A stretch of 64,000 nucleotides of DNA from Adenophora triphylla var. japonica (taxonomy: Eukaryota > Streptophyta > Magnoliopsida > Asterales > Campanulaceae). Each line of letters opens with the position of its first letter. Position 1 is the first letter of the stretch. Positions 25,257 to 36,530 of this stretch are shown here, piece by piece. Location: contig JAFEMH010000163.1 of NCBI GenBank assembly GCA_022495995.1, positions 806,001 through 870,000 of the forward strand, read 5' to 3'. The translations under genes were made by a program, and so were the position numbers. The notes under the pieces were generated by a model. It was not told where the DNA came from and ran no database searches. It was given only the letters and a program-made list of their open reading frames with translations.

Positions 25257-26143
25257 GTAAACTTGTTTGATTTCAAAATCATGTCCGTCATCACTCTTCG
25301 TCTCCGATCAAAATTGAATGATGTAATTTCTGCTTAATTTTTTGTTCGTGTTTGTTTTGCCTTTTTGAATTCCATTTCCTTAGACGCTTTGATGATACTA
25401 ATCACAAATTACAAGTTCTATTTTGTGATTGGCGTTCATGATGTTCGTATTCTGTGTAAATGTATTTCAACTTTAAATTGGCCGTTCGTTTTCACTCTTA
25501 ATTCTCTGATCAAACTGGAAGCAATGTTACGCTAGGGTAAGATCCTTATGATTTTATACATATATTGAGTAGAAAACCAAAAGTCGTGTTTATTAGCCTA
25601 CCGAAGTTAATTTCTGGAGTTTGGTTGGTGCATTTGAGAGTGACATCATATTTGATTCTCGTGTTGTGAAGAAAAAGTCGCTATCAAGATCACTACTGGA
25701 AGCCGTGCACTAGATGAACTCTTGGGAGGTATATCTTGCTTTCATCTGTCTTCATTTATGGCTTCACTTGTTCTTGTTGCACCTTTAAAACAAGTACTAC
25801 ATGTGATTAACCTAATTTTCACTTTTGAAAAGGTGGGATTGAGACGCCGCAAATAACGTAAGCTTTTGGGAGTTCGTGTAAAACTAAACCACAAGGTTTA
25901 CATTCATACATTCTGCCAGTATATGAAATCTAAAACACATGAGATCTTTCTTGACCTCGCTATGATAAGTGAACTTTATTTTAAACTGATTGTGTTTTTA
26001 TCTTTGTATTGTGACTTAGGTCTGGAAAGACACAGCTGGCTCATACTCTTTGTGTCTCCACACAGGTTCCTTTCTGACCTTACTTGAGGGACTTTAGAGT
26101 TTGTCTGATATTGAGCTCTGGAAATTTTTAACAGGCTGCCTAC
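25139..26143 (+). pseudogene. DMC1: Captured DMC1 meiotic recombinase fragment inside the CACTA element
   Basis: DMC1 is the meiosis-specific RecA/RAD51-family strand exchange protein. Four exon pieces lie in the order of the real gene with intron-like gaps: the acidic N-terminal exon (LQLLDREEIDDEDDLFEMID, 25142-25199), the block KITTGSRALDELLG (about 25671-25728), a damaged exon starting GGIETPQIT (25833-25876, with a stop and a one-base loss in the EAFGEFR part), and SGKTQLAHTLCVSTQ (26020-26065), which holds the Walker A lysine. A trace of the next exon (LPT) follows an AG at about 26131. The helix-hairpin-helix exons and everything after Walker A are missing. It cannot encode a recombinase. 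Confidence 0.82.
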
Positions 26144-26802
26144 ATTAACAGGCTCATACTCTTTATGTCCTCCTTTGTTTGCTTTTCACTTTCGGAAAAG
26201 GAATCTGATAATAACTTCCAAGTGTTTGGTTGAAGCAGAACAACTACAGCATCAATTATCTTCCATAAGTTAGTTTTCAGAAGCTCCAGATGTGGTAATT
26301 CTAGAGTTATTTCAGTTATATAATGAGAAATTTAAGAAGGTATTATTTTAATTTATTTTCGCTTCCCTTTGTTGGATGGCAACGCAATGTTTCACAGGAC
26401 AACCTGATGCAGAATCAACCTCCTTTCTTATAAGCTGATTCTTCCTCGACCTGAGCCACGTAAGTTTGTTCACATGGTGACACCATTGACTACAATCTCG
26501 TTCTGCTACTAAGGCGATTGCATTTTCCGTCTCCTTTGCTGAGCTAAGGCGATTGCAAATGTAATTAAAATAATTAAATAAATAAAATTTAAAAAAAACT
26601 CTTACGCGATGGCAAAAGCAATCGCGAAAAATAATTGACAAAGGCGACGGCTTTTTTCAGTCACCTTATTCTTTTCGCGACAAGGCTTTACGCGATTGCC
26701 ATTGCGACGGCTTTTCCTGTCGCGTTAGCCTTCCGCGACGGCTTTAAGGGTTTACGCGACGGCTTTTGGCCATCGCGAAAGACCAATTTTCTTGTAGTGT
26801 AA

Positions 26803-29440
26803 ACCCATGATTAAAGCTTCATACTCAGCTTCATTATTTGTTGCACTGAATTCACAGGATACAGCTTGAGGTATAATATCACCTTGAGGGGATTTTAGGA
26901 CTATTCCCAAGCCAATTCCTTTGTAATTTGAAGCTCCATCTGTAAATAGTGTCCAAAATCTAGGAATAGTTTTACCTTCAAGTTGTTGCACTTCTAGCTC
27001 CACCTCGGGTTGCAAACTTGGACTGAAGTCAGCTACGAAATCGGCTAGGGCCTGAGATTTGATGGCTGTTCTTGGCTCATACGAAATATCATAGGTGCTC
27101 AACTTGACCGACCACTTTGCCAATCTGCCCGACATCTCTGGAGTTCTCAACACATTCCTTATAGGATAATTAGTTCTAACAGTTATAGAATGCGTTTCGA
27201 AATAATGACGCAGTTTTGTAGCAGCAGTAGTTAAGGCTAATATTAATTTTTCAAGATGAGAGTACCTTGTTTCAAATAAGCCTAATGTGAGACTTACTTA
27301 CATAGTAAACGGGATGTTGTTCACCTTGGATTTCCTTCACCAATACCGCACTAACGGCATTTTCGTATACAACCAAATATAAATAAAGGTGCTCACCATG
27401 CTCTGGTTTGGCAAGTAGGGGTGACGTCACCAAATATTCTTTAAGTTGCTTAAAAGCTGCCTCATGTTGGTCGGTCCATTGAAAGAGTTTATTCTTTCTT
27501 AATACTTCGTAGAATAACTCCGCACTTATCGATGATTTAGATATAAATCTATTCAAAGCAGCTACTTTACCTGTTAACCTTTGGACGTCTTTGATATTCT
27601 TGGGAGATTCCAAGTTGAGAATGGCTTTGATCTGCTAGGGACTGGCTTCAATTCCCCTTTTGGTCACCATATATCCCAAGAATTTACCTGCTCTAACACC
27701 AAAGTTGCACTTTGCTGGATTGAGCTTCATGTTGAAAGCTTTTAAGATGTTGAACGCCTCAGCAAGATGCTCTACATGATCTTCAATATTCTTGGACTTT
27801 ACTACCATATCATCTATGTAGACTTCCATCGTCTTGCTAAGTTGATCTTTGAACATCTTGTTCACCAGCCTCTGATAAGTTGCCCCTGCATTTTTAAGAC
27901 CAAATGGCATAGAAATATAACAATGTATACCTTCCGGAGTCATGAATGCCGTATCTTCTTGGTCCGAGGGCTCCATTTGAATTTGTTGATACCCTGAAGA
28001 TGCATCCATGAATGTCAAGATATCATGGCCATCTGTCTCATCAACTAGAGAATCAATATGAGGAAGAGGGAATGGGTCTTTCGGACAGGCTTTGTTCAAG
28101 TCTGTGAAATCCACACACACTCGCCACTTGCCATTCTTCTTCTCTACCACCACAACATTAGCTAACCACCTTGGATATTGAACTTCCCTGATCATCTTGG
28201 ATTTCAAAAGCCTCTCAACTTCATCCTTTATGATCTGGTTTCGCTCCTGGGCAAACTTTCTTCTTTTCTGGTGGACAGGTCGGATAGTTGGGTCAATGTT
28301 CAACTTGTGAGTGATGATATCCTTGCTTATCCTTGTCATGTCTTCATGCTTCCATGCAAAACAACATTTCTGACTTTTCAAGAACTCAATCAGCTCCTCC
28401 TCAACTTCGGATGGGAGGTCTACCCCAACTTGCACTTGGGCCTCAGGATTCGATGCATCAACATGAACGCTTTTTGTATCATGCTCTACTGCTTCAAGAA
28501 CATCCTGGGCCTTTTTCTTTAATTGCTATGCTTGACGAGGGACCGAACTCGCTTTCATATTGATCTTGTAGCATTCTTTAGAGACTTGCTGATTTCCCTT
28601 CAACTTGGCCACACCCCAAGGTGTTGGAAACTTGACGCACTGGTGATAAGTTGACGGTACGGTCTTCATGTTGTGGATCCAGGGTCTTCCCAAAATGACA
28701 TTGTACGAGGAAGAACACTCAATCACACAGAACCTTTCCATAGAATTCATACCCTCCAAATAAATAGGCGACTTGATTTCTCCGACTGTTTGCTTCACTT
28801 CACCACTGAACCCTACCAGTACGGACGAGTTCTTCACAACTTCGGACAAAGGAATACCCATATCTTCAAGGGCATGAGTGAAGATTATGTTGACTGAGCT
28901 GCCGCCATCAATCAGAATCCTCTTGACCATACAATTGGCAATCTGCACCTGAACAACTAGACCATCATGATGAGGGTCCAACGTGTTGTCCTTATCTTCA
29001 TCTTCAAAGGAAATAATATGACCATCTGTGAAGTCACGACGCCTTGAAGGCAATTCTGATTGATCCTCCTTAGAACTTTTGGCATGATGCTTGGCTGCTG
29101 AGTAAGTTGTGCCACAAATATGGGACCCACCTGAAATAACATTTACTACCTTGGTGGCTGGAGGAGGTGCAACTTTCTCGGGTGCGGGATCGCTCCCCTG
29201 AATCAGGCTCTTTAGACTCACTTCTGACCCTCTTCTTGCCCAACAAGTCCTTAAGAAGACCCTTGGACAATAAATGAGCAATTTCCTTCCTCGAGGCAAA
29301 ACAATTCTCGGTGGTATGACCAAAATCCTCATGAAATGCGCACCACTTGGACTTGTCCTTCCAAGTTGTTGACTGGTCGTTCTTCTTGGGCCACCTTGCT
29401 TTATCTCCAAGATTTCCCATGGCGCACAGGATTCCTGCAA
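26803..29440 (-). pseudogene. Gypsy element 1 pol, part A: protease, reverse transcriptase, RNase H
   Basis: Read on the minus strand. The protease has ILIDGGSSVNIIF (about 28910). The reverse transcriptase has the FTDLNKACPKDPFPLP block (about 28090) and the catalytic YIDDMVVKS (about 27810). The first RNase H follows with AVSAVLVKEIQGEQHPVYYVS (about 27310-27350). The second RNase H starts with FTDGASNYKGIGLGIVL (about 26930) and breaks at the CACTA insertion. Stops near 28530 and 27635 and a frameshift around 27200-27270 show that it is no longer functional. Confidence 0.9.
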
Positions 29441-30801
29441 TGTCCACGTAAAAGCGCATTCGAAATTTTTGGATAATCATTATCATCTCCCTCTTGATCA
29501 TCATCTACAACATGAATTCTAGAAGATTCAGATTTAACAGGGGGTTTGCCCCTATTGGACTTATAGTGATGGGAATCCGATTTTCTGTCAGAAGGCTCAA
29601 ATAGGGGAGTAGGAGTTCTCCCAGTTGACTTCCCCATCGCCAAGCTGTCTTCCTCCAATCTGATGAAAGGCAAGGCCCTGGTTCTGATTTCTTCAAGTTG
29701 TTTTGCAGGGGTCATCACCAACTCGTTATAGAACAATGAGCTCTTCTTCAAGCCTATACGGAATGCTTCCGTAGCGGTGGACACATCCAAGTTGGGTATA
29801 GTCACTGCCTCCTTGTTAAACCTGTGCAAATATTCTTTAAGATTTTCGTTAGGCTGTTGCACAATTCTATAAAGATCACTAGTCAACTTGTCAAATGCCC
29901 GATTGCATGAAAATTGATTAATGAACATATTGACAAGTTGAGCATAAGAAGAAATAGAGTTTAGAGGAAGCCCTGTTAGCCATTTTAAGGCCGGTCCTGA
30001 CAAGGTTGAGCCAAAGCCCCTGCAAAAACATGCTTCTTTAAAAATAGGGGGGATACTTATGATATCCATTGATTCCTGATACAACAATACATGCTCACGG
30101 TCAGTACTCCCATCATACTTTTTCATATGAGGGACTGAAAATTTCTTTGGGATCTCCACACTAGCTATTGCTGGAACAAACCGAGATTCATTATAGCAAG
30201 TTGGAGAAACTTGGTGATATGGCAAGTTGACTCCGGGTACGCTTCGAAGCAACTCCTTAATGGTTTGCATTTCTTTAACAAGTTGGTTCTCTGCGAAAAG
30301 AGGAACATTATTAAACTGAGGTGCGAAAGTATCGAAAGTATTAAAGAAACTCCCTGTTTGCCCCATTGAGGGTGTAGCATAGGTGTAGCAAGATGACAGC
30401 GCAGGTTGGCTAGCTGGTAGGCTGAATCTTGGTTGCTCGATTGGAATGGACGCCACAATCGTGCTTTCTGCTGGCAAGGTGTTGGACATAGGGATATCCC
30501 CATCATGGCTTGGTCCTGTACCTGCACCAAACAGAGATCTAGGAAGTAAAGGTGAAAACGGAGTAGATACTTGGTTTTCGACTTGCTTCCCTTTACGCAA
30601 GGCATCGATGGCATTGATCATCATGGTGTTTGTATGCTCCTGAGCGTCCAATCGGTCATTCACTTTCTTCAACATATCGGCCATGTTGGACAGTATCTCC
30701 AAATTGACAGCTTCTGCATTCGGAGGTGGATTACCTTGGATGTCGGAAGCAGGGAGTGGCCGACTCCTCTCAGCTTGACTGCCGGACGATGGATTAACCA
30801 T
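29401..30801 (-). pseudogene. Gypsy element 1 gag
   Basis: The ATG at 30801 follows the primer binding site by about 40 bases. The retrotransposon gag domain includes PTCYNESRFVPAIASVEIPK, CRGFGSTLSGPALKWLTGLP and LKEYLHRFNKEAVTIPNL. After about 460 codons the frame shifts near 29500, and the downstream zinc-binding part (WCAFHEDFGHTTENCF, about 29340) is in another frame. It is clearly related to the gag of gypsy element 2. Confidence 0.88.
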
Positions 30802-30843
30802 TTCTACGCAAATAATCAAAGTTTTCCACAGACGGCGCCAAAT

Positions 30844-31434
30844 TGTTTTGGTCAAATTCCAACAAGTGTCTCCAAGGATAAGAAAAGTGACTAAAGTGAT
30901 ATGAATCTAGGTACAATGATTATCAAGTTGAATAGAAATTGACACAAGATGTTTGTTGACTAGGGAAAGCCCTTGAACAACTTGTTCGCCGGCATAAAAC
31001 CCCGGGAGGTTTTGGTACCTGCCTTGACCGGAAGTTTACTAAGTGTTTTTTGGTGATTACAATGCTAAGAGCGTATTCAAAGGGAATTTAGACTAGTGTG
31101 AACATGTGTACAAAATACAGTGTTTGATCCCTTTTATACCTCAAATAACGGCTAATTCACAAAGAGAAAAGATAGGCCTAAAATCTCGGAAGTAATGCTG
31201 ATCTTGTTGAGATATATTCGCCATTCGTTGTTGAGGGAGGAGATAACGATCTATTGCCGAGGAAACGTCTTTGAATTGGTCTTTACTTCTTTTGACACGT
31301 TCCTTGAAAAATAGGATTAACGTAACTATGTTCCAACCTGCAGAAGATCAAGTTGTAATCAACTCAAGTTCGTTAGTACCAAGTTGTTTGATGCAAGCTG
31401 TAAACATGTTGACTTAAAAACGTAGGGCCCAACA
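30844..31434 (-). repeat. 5' LTR of gypsy element 1
   Basis: 591 bp, differing from the other LTR at about eight positions by eye. It is followed outward by the target duplication ATTTT. Confidence 0.93.
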
Positions 31435-31818
31435 ATTTTCTATTGTAATTTTGATGGAAATATCAAGGAATACTTTTTCCCTCGTGAATTCCAAGGAATT
31501 TACCAAGGAATATATTTCCTAGGAAAATTTCCTTTTTAAATTCCTTGGGAAGTATCACCCAAAATTTCAATTTGGTGCTAAACTTCCCTCCAAAATTACC
31601 AAGAAATATATTCCTAGGCAATCACTCAAAATATTTTTAAAAATTGGTGAAAAGATTTCCGCCATAATTACCAAGGGAATTACAAAGGAATAAATACCAA
31701 GGAAATATTTCCTTGGTAAATTTCAAAGGAATAGATGTCAAAAAAATAATTCCTTATATTTACACACACATAATATATTATAATTGTTTCTCAATAGACA
31801 TTTGATTTTTTTAATATT
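31435..31818. repeat. Continuation of the palindromic flank repeat
   Basis: The GGAATTT / ACCAAGGAA / TTTCCTAGG motif mix of 11570-11715 resumes here directly after the gypsy element and fades near 31760. No gene. Confidence 0.45.
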
Positions 31819-32470
31819 TTTTTGGATAAATAAAACTATTTGAGATGTTAGTTAGTAGTAATTTTTTTACAAAAAATTAAATAAAAAAAATTTAAGATTT
31901 TTTTTAAAAATGAAGTATATAATAGAAAAAAAAGGGACGGACAATAGCATTTACTTTCTTTCTTTTTTTTTGGATATATAAAACTATTTGAGATTTTAGT
32001 TTGTAGTGAAATTTTTTACGAAAAGTTATACTCCCTCCGTCCCATAAAATCTTACCCATTTTACTATTTTAGGCGTCCCACTTTAAAGTCACACTTTCCT
32101 AAAAAGGAAATTTTTTAATACTTCTTTATTCATGGGACCCACTTGTCATACTCACAACACTTTTCAAATTTACTATTCTCTCCACTCATTCTCTCTCCTC
32201 CCACTCACAACACCTACTTTAATAACATTATTTCTTATTTTTCATTCTCAACAGTAAATGAGTAATGTTTTATGGGACGGAGGGAGTATAAAAAAAGTTA
32301 AGAATTTTTAAAGAAATGAAAGTATATAATAGAAAAAAGAGGGACGGACAATATCATTTACTTTTTTAATTTTTTTTAATTTTTTTTGGATAAATAAAAC
32401 TATTTGAGATGTTAGTTACTAGTGAATTTTTTTACAAAGAGTTACGTTGTTTTGAAAAGGAGTTCGAATG
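31819..32470. repeat. AT-rich tandem triplication, split by a MITE
   Basis: A unit of about 150 bp starting GGATAAATAAAACTATTTGA recurs at about 31823, 31972 and 32389. The longer gap between the second and third units is explained by the 256-bp Stowaway MITE inserted in the second. Confidence 0.65.
32031..32286. mobile_element. Stowaway MITE
   Basis: 256 bp with termini CTCCCTCCGTCCCATAAAA and its complement (TTTTATGGGACGGAGGGAG), flanked by the TA duplication (32029-32030, 32287-32288). No coding capacity. Confidence 0.9.
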
Positions 32471-32546
32471 ACGAACTTCAGTTTTGAACCGGGCATTACA
32501 TTGATACCAATTTAATGAAAAAAAGCGAAAAATGATATGCGATCAA

Positions 32547-32733
32547 CGAGTCATTTTGTGACTCGGACATTAATAAGTAAATAATATCACAAGCCAAACG
32601 GCTTGGACTTGTAAAAGTGCGGTATCGACGGATCGAACGATCCGGACAGTAAAGATACGATCGACGAGCCAAACGACTCGAATTTGTAAAGTTGCGTAAA
32701 TTAAATAGCAATATCAATGGATCAAAAGATCCG
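32547..32733. repeat. Row of short hairpins with varying stems, left part
   Basis: Five hairpins lie at 32547-32565, 32590-32605, 32629-32644, 32665-32680 and 32718-32733. Most have 6-bp stems and a 4-base loop of the type RAAC, for example CAAGCCAAACGGCTTG and CGGATCGAACGATCCG. The stems differ while pairing is mostly kept. Each is usually followed by GGAC and then GTAAA. The row continues after gypsy element 2. Confidence 0.6.
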
Positions 32734-32758
32734 GACTTTGTAAATGACAATCATGAAC

Positions 32759-33329
32759 TGTTGTGGGTAGATTTTCTGCAGGTCGACATCTCGAACCTAG
32801 CCAGCATGTCAACATCTTGAATATTCCTGCGTGACGACATCTTGAACCACTGTAAGTAATGTGTAATTTATATTATTTACTTAACTATTTTTTCAGCAAC
32901 TCCTGGAGATAATTACGGGATATTTAAGCAAAAACAAGGACTCCCTTCAACTAAGAAGACCTGGTCAAGAGACGTGGAGAAGGTTGAAGATAATAAAGCC
33001 TAAAAAATAGGAAGTTAGTTAGGATATTTGTTATCTCTTTTTCTATTTAAAAGGGCTAATGGCTGGAACACACACAATACGTGCACCACTTCTTGTACTC
33101 CGCCATAGCTCCACCACTTGTAACCCACTAAATATCAATATTACCGTTTGGGAAGGTAGGTGCTCATAATCACCTCCTGAGGTTTTATGTCGGCGGGATA
33201 GTTGTCTCAAGGGCTTTCCTCGTTATATTATCGTGTCAAACTTACTCTACCCCTACACCGATTATACTCCATTGTGCCTTCCTTATTCTATTTATCTAAA
33301 TTACAAATTGATTGTTTTTTACCAAAATA
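32759..33329 (+). repeat. 5' LTR of gypsy element 2
   Basis: 571 bp, paired with 40326-40902. The two differ by small indels, such as an inserted TTCACACA-like stretch in the right copy near 40640, and by a few substitutions. Confidence 0.9.
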
Positions 33330-33389
33330 ATTTGGCGCCCACCGAGGGGCCTTTGGTTTTTTAATCGGTTTAATTCTCATCCGCCCATC

Positions 33390-34793
33390 ATGTCTACTCA
33401 ACCTATGACCTCTTCTGCCGAAAAATCTACCGTTACTACCAGCAGCATGAATGTTTCCCCTGGAGGTGTCAACCTCAGCAAGAAGATAGCTGGAAGCTTT
33501 GGGGCATTGCCACCAGCGCCGCCTGTAGGATCTGGCAAGAAGCAGTCATCTCCAGCGCCTGATTCAGAGATCAAGAGCATGCTCATTCAGATGAAGAACC
33601 AGCTGGATAGAAAACAAAGTAACACCTCGCTGATAGCTGACACCTTGGTGAAGATGCAAAAGGATCATAAGTTGTTGTCTGAAAGAATGGATGTTGTCTC
33701 CCCTATTCGCCCTGGAGTCCTTACCTTTGATGCTGGGGACAGCTCCCAGACCCTCGATGAATTCCTTCCGATGGCTCCAACAACTCATGGGTGGACACCA
33801 CAGATGACGACATCTCCCAAGATGACGACATCTCCCAAGATGACGACATCTCCAATGATGACGACATCTCTGATGATGACGACACCATTTGCATCCAGCA
33901 ACTTCGAATTATCTTCTCAAGGAAATGCCTATGTCTCACCTTCTACACATAACATCTTTGGGACATTTTCAGAGGGGGCAACCTTCACCAATAGTACCGT
34001 CATGATATCCTCCGCAGATAACACTAATCCCTTTGCTAATATCAATACAAATTATGTTTTTGATAATATTGCTCATACTACTAACCCTTTTGCAGGTAGC
34101 TACATAGCAAGTCAGCTTCAAGAATTAAGGGATATGGTCATGAAACTACCTGGTGTCACTCCCCCCATCCAGCAAGTTTCACCGACATGCTATAATCAAT
34201 CACGCTTTGTACCGGCTATTGCACATGTCGACATCCCGAAAGGATTTAGCGTTCCAACCATGAAGCTGTATGATGGAAGCACCGATCCTGAGGAGCATGT
34301 CGCTCATTATCTAGAAAAGATGGAAATTGTTCGCATGCCTCTCCAATTTCGAGAAGCATGCTTGTGCAGAGGATTTGGTTCAACATTGGTAGGACCAGCT
34401 TTGAAGTGGTTGATCCGTCAACCACCTGGATCTATCGGGTCGTTTGCTCAGCTTGTCAACATGTTCAACAACCATTTCTCTTGCAGCAAACAGTTCGAGA
34501 AACTCACCAGTGACCTTTATTATATCACTCAGCAGCCTACCGAAGCTTTGAAAGACTACGTTATCAGGTTCAACAAAGAAGTCTTAGAAATTCCCAACCT
34601 AGATATGGCAACAGCCGCTGAAGCCTTCAAAATGGGTTTGAAAAAGGATTCTCCATACTATGAGGAGTTGGTGATGAACCCGTGCAAGAGGATGGAGGAC
34701 ATCCGGAACAGGGCGTTAAGATTCATTAGGCTAGAGGAAGATAAGATGCAGCAGCCAAATCTTTCTGGCAAGGCGTCGACATATTTCATATAA
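33390..34793 (+). CDS. Gag protein of gypsy element 2
   Basis: An intact 467-residue frame. The ATG at 33390 follows the primer site. The N-terminal third is Ser/Thr/Pro-rich and includes a run of MTTSP-type units (about residues 139-168) made by an 18-bp DNA repeat (33803-33889). The C-terminal half is a retrotransposon gag domain: SPTCYNQSRFVPAIAHVDIP, CRGFGSTLVGPALKWL, FNNHFSCSKQFEKLTSDLYY and NPCKRMEDIRNRALRFIRLE. The stop comes just after this domain, where zinc knuckle and protease would follow in a full element. It would form particles and would need enzymes from a related element such as gypsy element 1. Confidence 0.88.
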   Translation: MSTQPMTSSAEKSTVTTSSMNVSPGGVNLSKKIAGSFGALPPAPPVGSGKKQSSPAPDSEIKSMLIQMKNQLDRKQSNTSLIADTLVKMQKDHKLLSERMDVVSPIRPGVLTFDAGDSSQTLDEFLPMAPTTHGWTPQMTTSPKMTTSPKMTTSPMMTTSLMMTTPFASSNFELSSQGNAYVSPSTHNIFGTFSEGATFTNSTVMISSADNTNPFANINTNYVFDNIAHTTNPFAGSYIASQLQELRDMVMKLPGVTPPIQQVSPTCYNQSRFVPAIAHVDIPKGFSVPTMKLYDGSTDPEEHVAHYLEKMEIVRMPLQFREACLCRGFGSTLVGPALKWLIRQPPGSIGSFAQLVNMFNNHFSCSKQFEKLTSDLYYITQQPTEALKDYVIRFNKEVLEIPNLDMATAAEAFKMGLKKDSPYYEELVMNPCKRMEDIRNRALRFIRLEEDKMQQPNLSGKASTYFI

Positions 34794-35445
34794 GTCGTAG
34801 CATATCAACTTAATTCAGAAAACAAGAAAACTCGAAACATTCAAATAGGTTACCATGTTTCAAGATGTCAACATCATTACTAGAGGTAGACGACATCTTA
34901 AGGTAATAAACCAGGTGCGCATCAATCCTTGTTATTTAATAAATATTTATTTATTTCCTTTTTCAGTAAATAAATTTCCGTAAGGTTTATTTCTTATTCT
35001 TTCATTAAATAAAAGTGACATCAATCAAGATGTCAAATACTCTTACCATGTCATCGTTTTGCAAGATATTACCATTTTGGAACTTCAAGATTTTATGGGA
35101 ACAACCGTTTGAGACTAGCAATCTCATCTTAAGTTTAGGGTACTTAATCCCCTCAAAGGTTTAAAGAAATTACTTTCTTTCATCGCATTAAGGTTTATAC
35201 ACCTTCGCCTGGAGCACACGATATCATCCTTGATTGAGGTGTGGGATGGGCCCGTATGTTTATATATGTGAATTACCCATTTCCACTCAATCAAAGTGAT
35301 TGGCCCTAACGATTTTTACAATTGGTTATGACACATACGTGTCATCTAAGGACAAAAGGTTTTTGGCATTAACATGTCAACAAAGTATAAGCAAGGATTT
35401 CTACATCCTACGCAAGGTGACAACATCTTCAAAGATGTCAACATT
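34794..35445. other. Untranslated part of gypsy element 2
   Basis: No gene. It has scattered copies of AAGATGTCAACAT and GACATCTT, as also found in the LTRs. ATT at 35443-35445 is the target duplication of the CACTA-like element. Confidence 0.5.
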
Positions 35446-35959
35446 CACTACTACATTTCTGACCTAATTTAACGCCAATTTTCGTTGCATTAGGGCCCAA
35501 AAACCGTTACATTAGGCCTAATGTAACGCCAAATGGCCGTTGCATTCTCTTGCGTTGCATTAGGTCTAATGCAACGACATAGTAAGCTAATGTAACGCCA
35601 GAGCTTTGGCGTTGCATCAGGTAAATATCTGATGCAACGCCAATTTTAAAACTATATGAACACCTAATGCAACGCCAAAAAGAACCTAATGCAACGCCAA
35701 TTTAAAAAGTGGTTGAATACCTAATGTAACGCCAAAAATTAGATGAGTCCCTAAAATTTATTACATAATTTCACAATTTTATTAATTTTTTTTAATTTTC
35801 TTTTTTCAATATATATACATATATATATATATTAAAAAATATATATATATTTATTCTCAAATCAATCCCTTAACTTTTTTTCTCAAATCAGTCCCTTAAT
35901 GTTTTTTATTCTCAAATTAGTCCCTTCACTTTTTTTATATTCAAAACAATTCTTGCATT

Positions 35960-36530
35960 TTTCAAAAGTAACACTTTGCTCCACCACCATCCACCACCAT
36001 CCACCACCGTCCACCACCGTCCACAACCATCCACAAATCAAACAAAAGTTTGTACAAATCGAAATAAAACAAAAAATACAACAACAAATCGAAAGGAAAC
36101 CCATGGAATATGTTTGGGCTCGTCGGAATCCATGGAATAAGTTTGGATTCGTCGGAATCCATGTAGATCTAGTGGTTGAGCCTCGCCGGAGACGATGAAG
36201 GGGAGAGAAGAAGACGGCGTTGCGGGAGAGAGAGAAGAAGACGGAGCCTCGCCGGAGACGATGAAGAATGAGAGAGAAGAATGAGAAGAGGCGGATGAGG
36301 AAGAGAAGGAGGCGGTGGTCGGTGGCTGTGATGGAGTGGATGGCGCGGAGGGTGGTTGTGGTAGAGTTGGGGCGAGTAAAGAATCAAGAAGAGAGAGAGA
36401 GAGACGTTCTATTAACCATTTCCACCGGCGAAGACCACCGGAAAATTTTGAGGTTACCGTCAGATGGGAGTGTGAAGGGAGGAGAGTTTGTGAGATAATG
36501 AGGTGAGAAGGGTAGGGTTTTAAAAATGAA
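35960..36530 (+). other. GC-rich insert, possible captured gene DNA, unidentified
   Basis: It begins with a CCACCATCCACCACCGTCC run, followed by a 29-bp unit (CATGGAAT..GTTTGG.. CGTCGGAATC) present twice and the phrase AGCCTCGCCGGAGACGATGAAG twice (about 36179 and 36245). The base composition is unlike the AT-rich surroundings. Several frames are open, but none shows a motif I can name. Confidence 0.3.

Larger units (their letters stand above)
16978..26799. mobile_element. CACTA DNA transposon carrying DMC1 pieces, interrupted by a copia element
   Basis: The ends are CACTACAAGAAAA on the left and its complement on the right. The similarity continues inward (TGGTCTTTCGCGAT). The 3-bp duplication TAA lies at 16975-16977 and 26800-26802. 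Subterminal sequence is rich in repeated GCGATGGC, GCGACTGC and GCAGTCGC words in both orientations (16998-17320 and 26480-26780), as expected for CACTA transposase binding regions. Without the inner copia element it is about 2.3 kb and has no transposase, so it is non-autonomous. It sits in the second RNase H of gypsy element 1. Confidence 0.93.
11718..31434 (-). mobile_element. Ty3/gypsy LTR retrotransposon of Tat type, carrying nested insertions
   Basis: Two 591-bp LTRs (11718-12308 and 30844-31434), each TG...CA in either reading, are flanked by the 5-bp duplication ATTTT (11713-11717, 31435-31439). The element reads on the minus strand. After its 5' LTR (the right one) is a primer binding site beginning TTTGGCGCCGTCTG, and before its 3' LTR is the polypurine tract TTTGGGGGCAAT. 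Gene order is gag, protease, reverse transcriptase, RNase H, second RNase H and integrase, then a long 3' region with an antisense ORF: the Tat/Retand pattern. Without the inner CACTA the element would be about 9.9 kb. About eight base differences between the LTRs suggest moderate age. Confidence 0.95.

Noticed and set aside
25866..26087. Open frame over the captured DMC1 exons as a gene
   Set aside because: It is in a different frame from the DMC1 match and crosses intron-like sequence.
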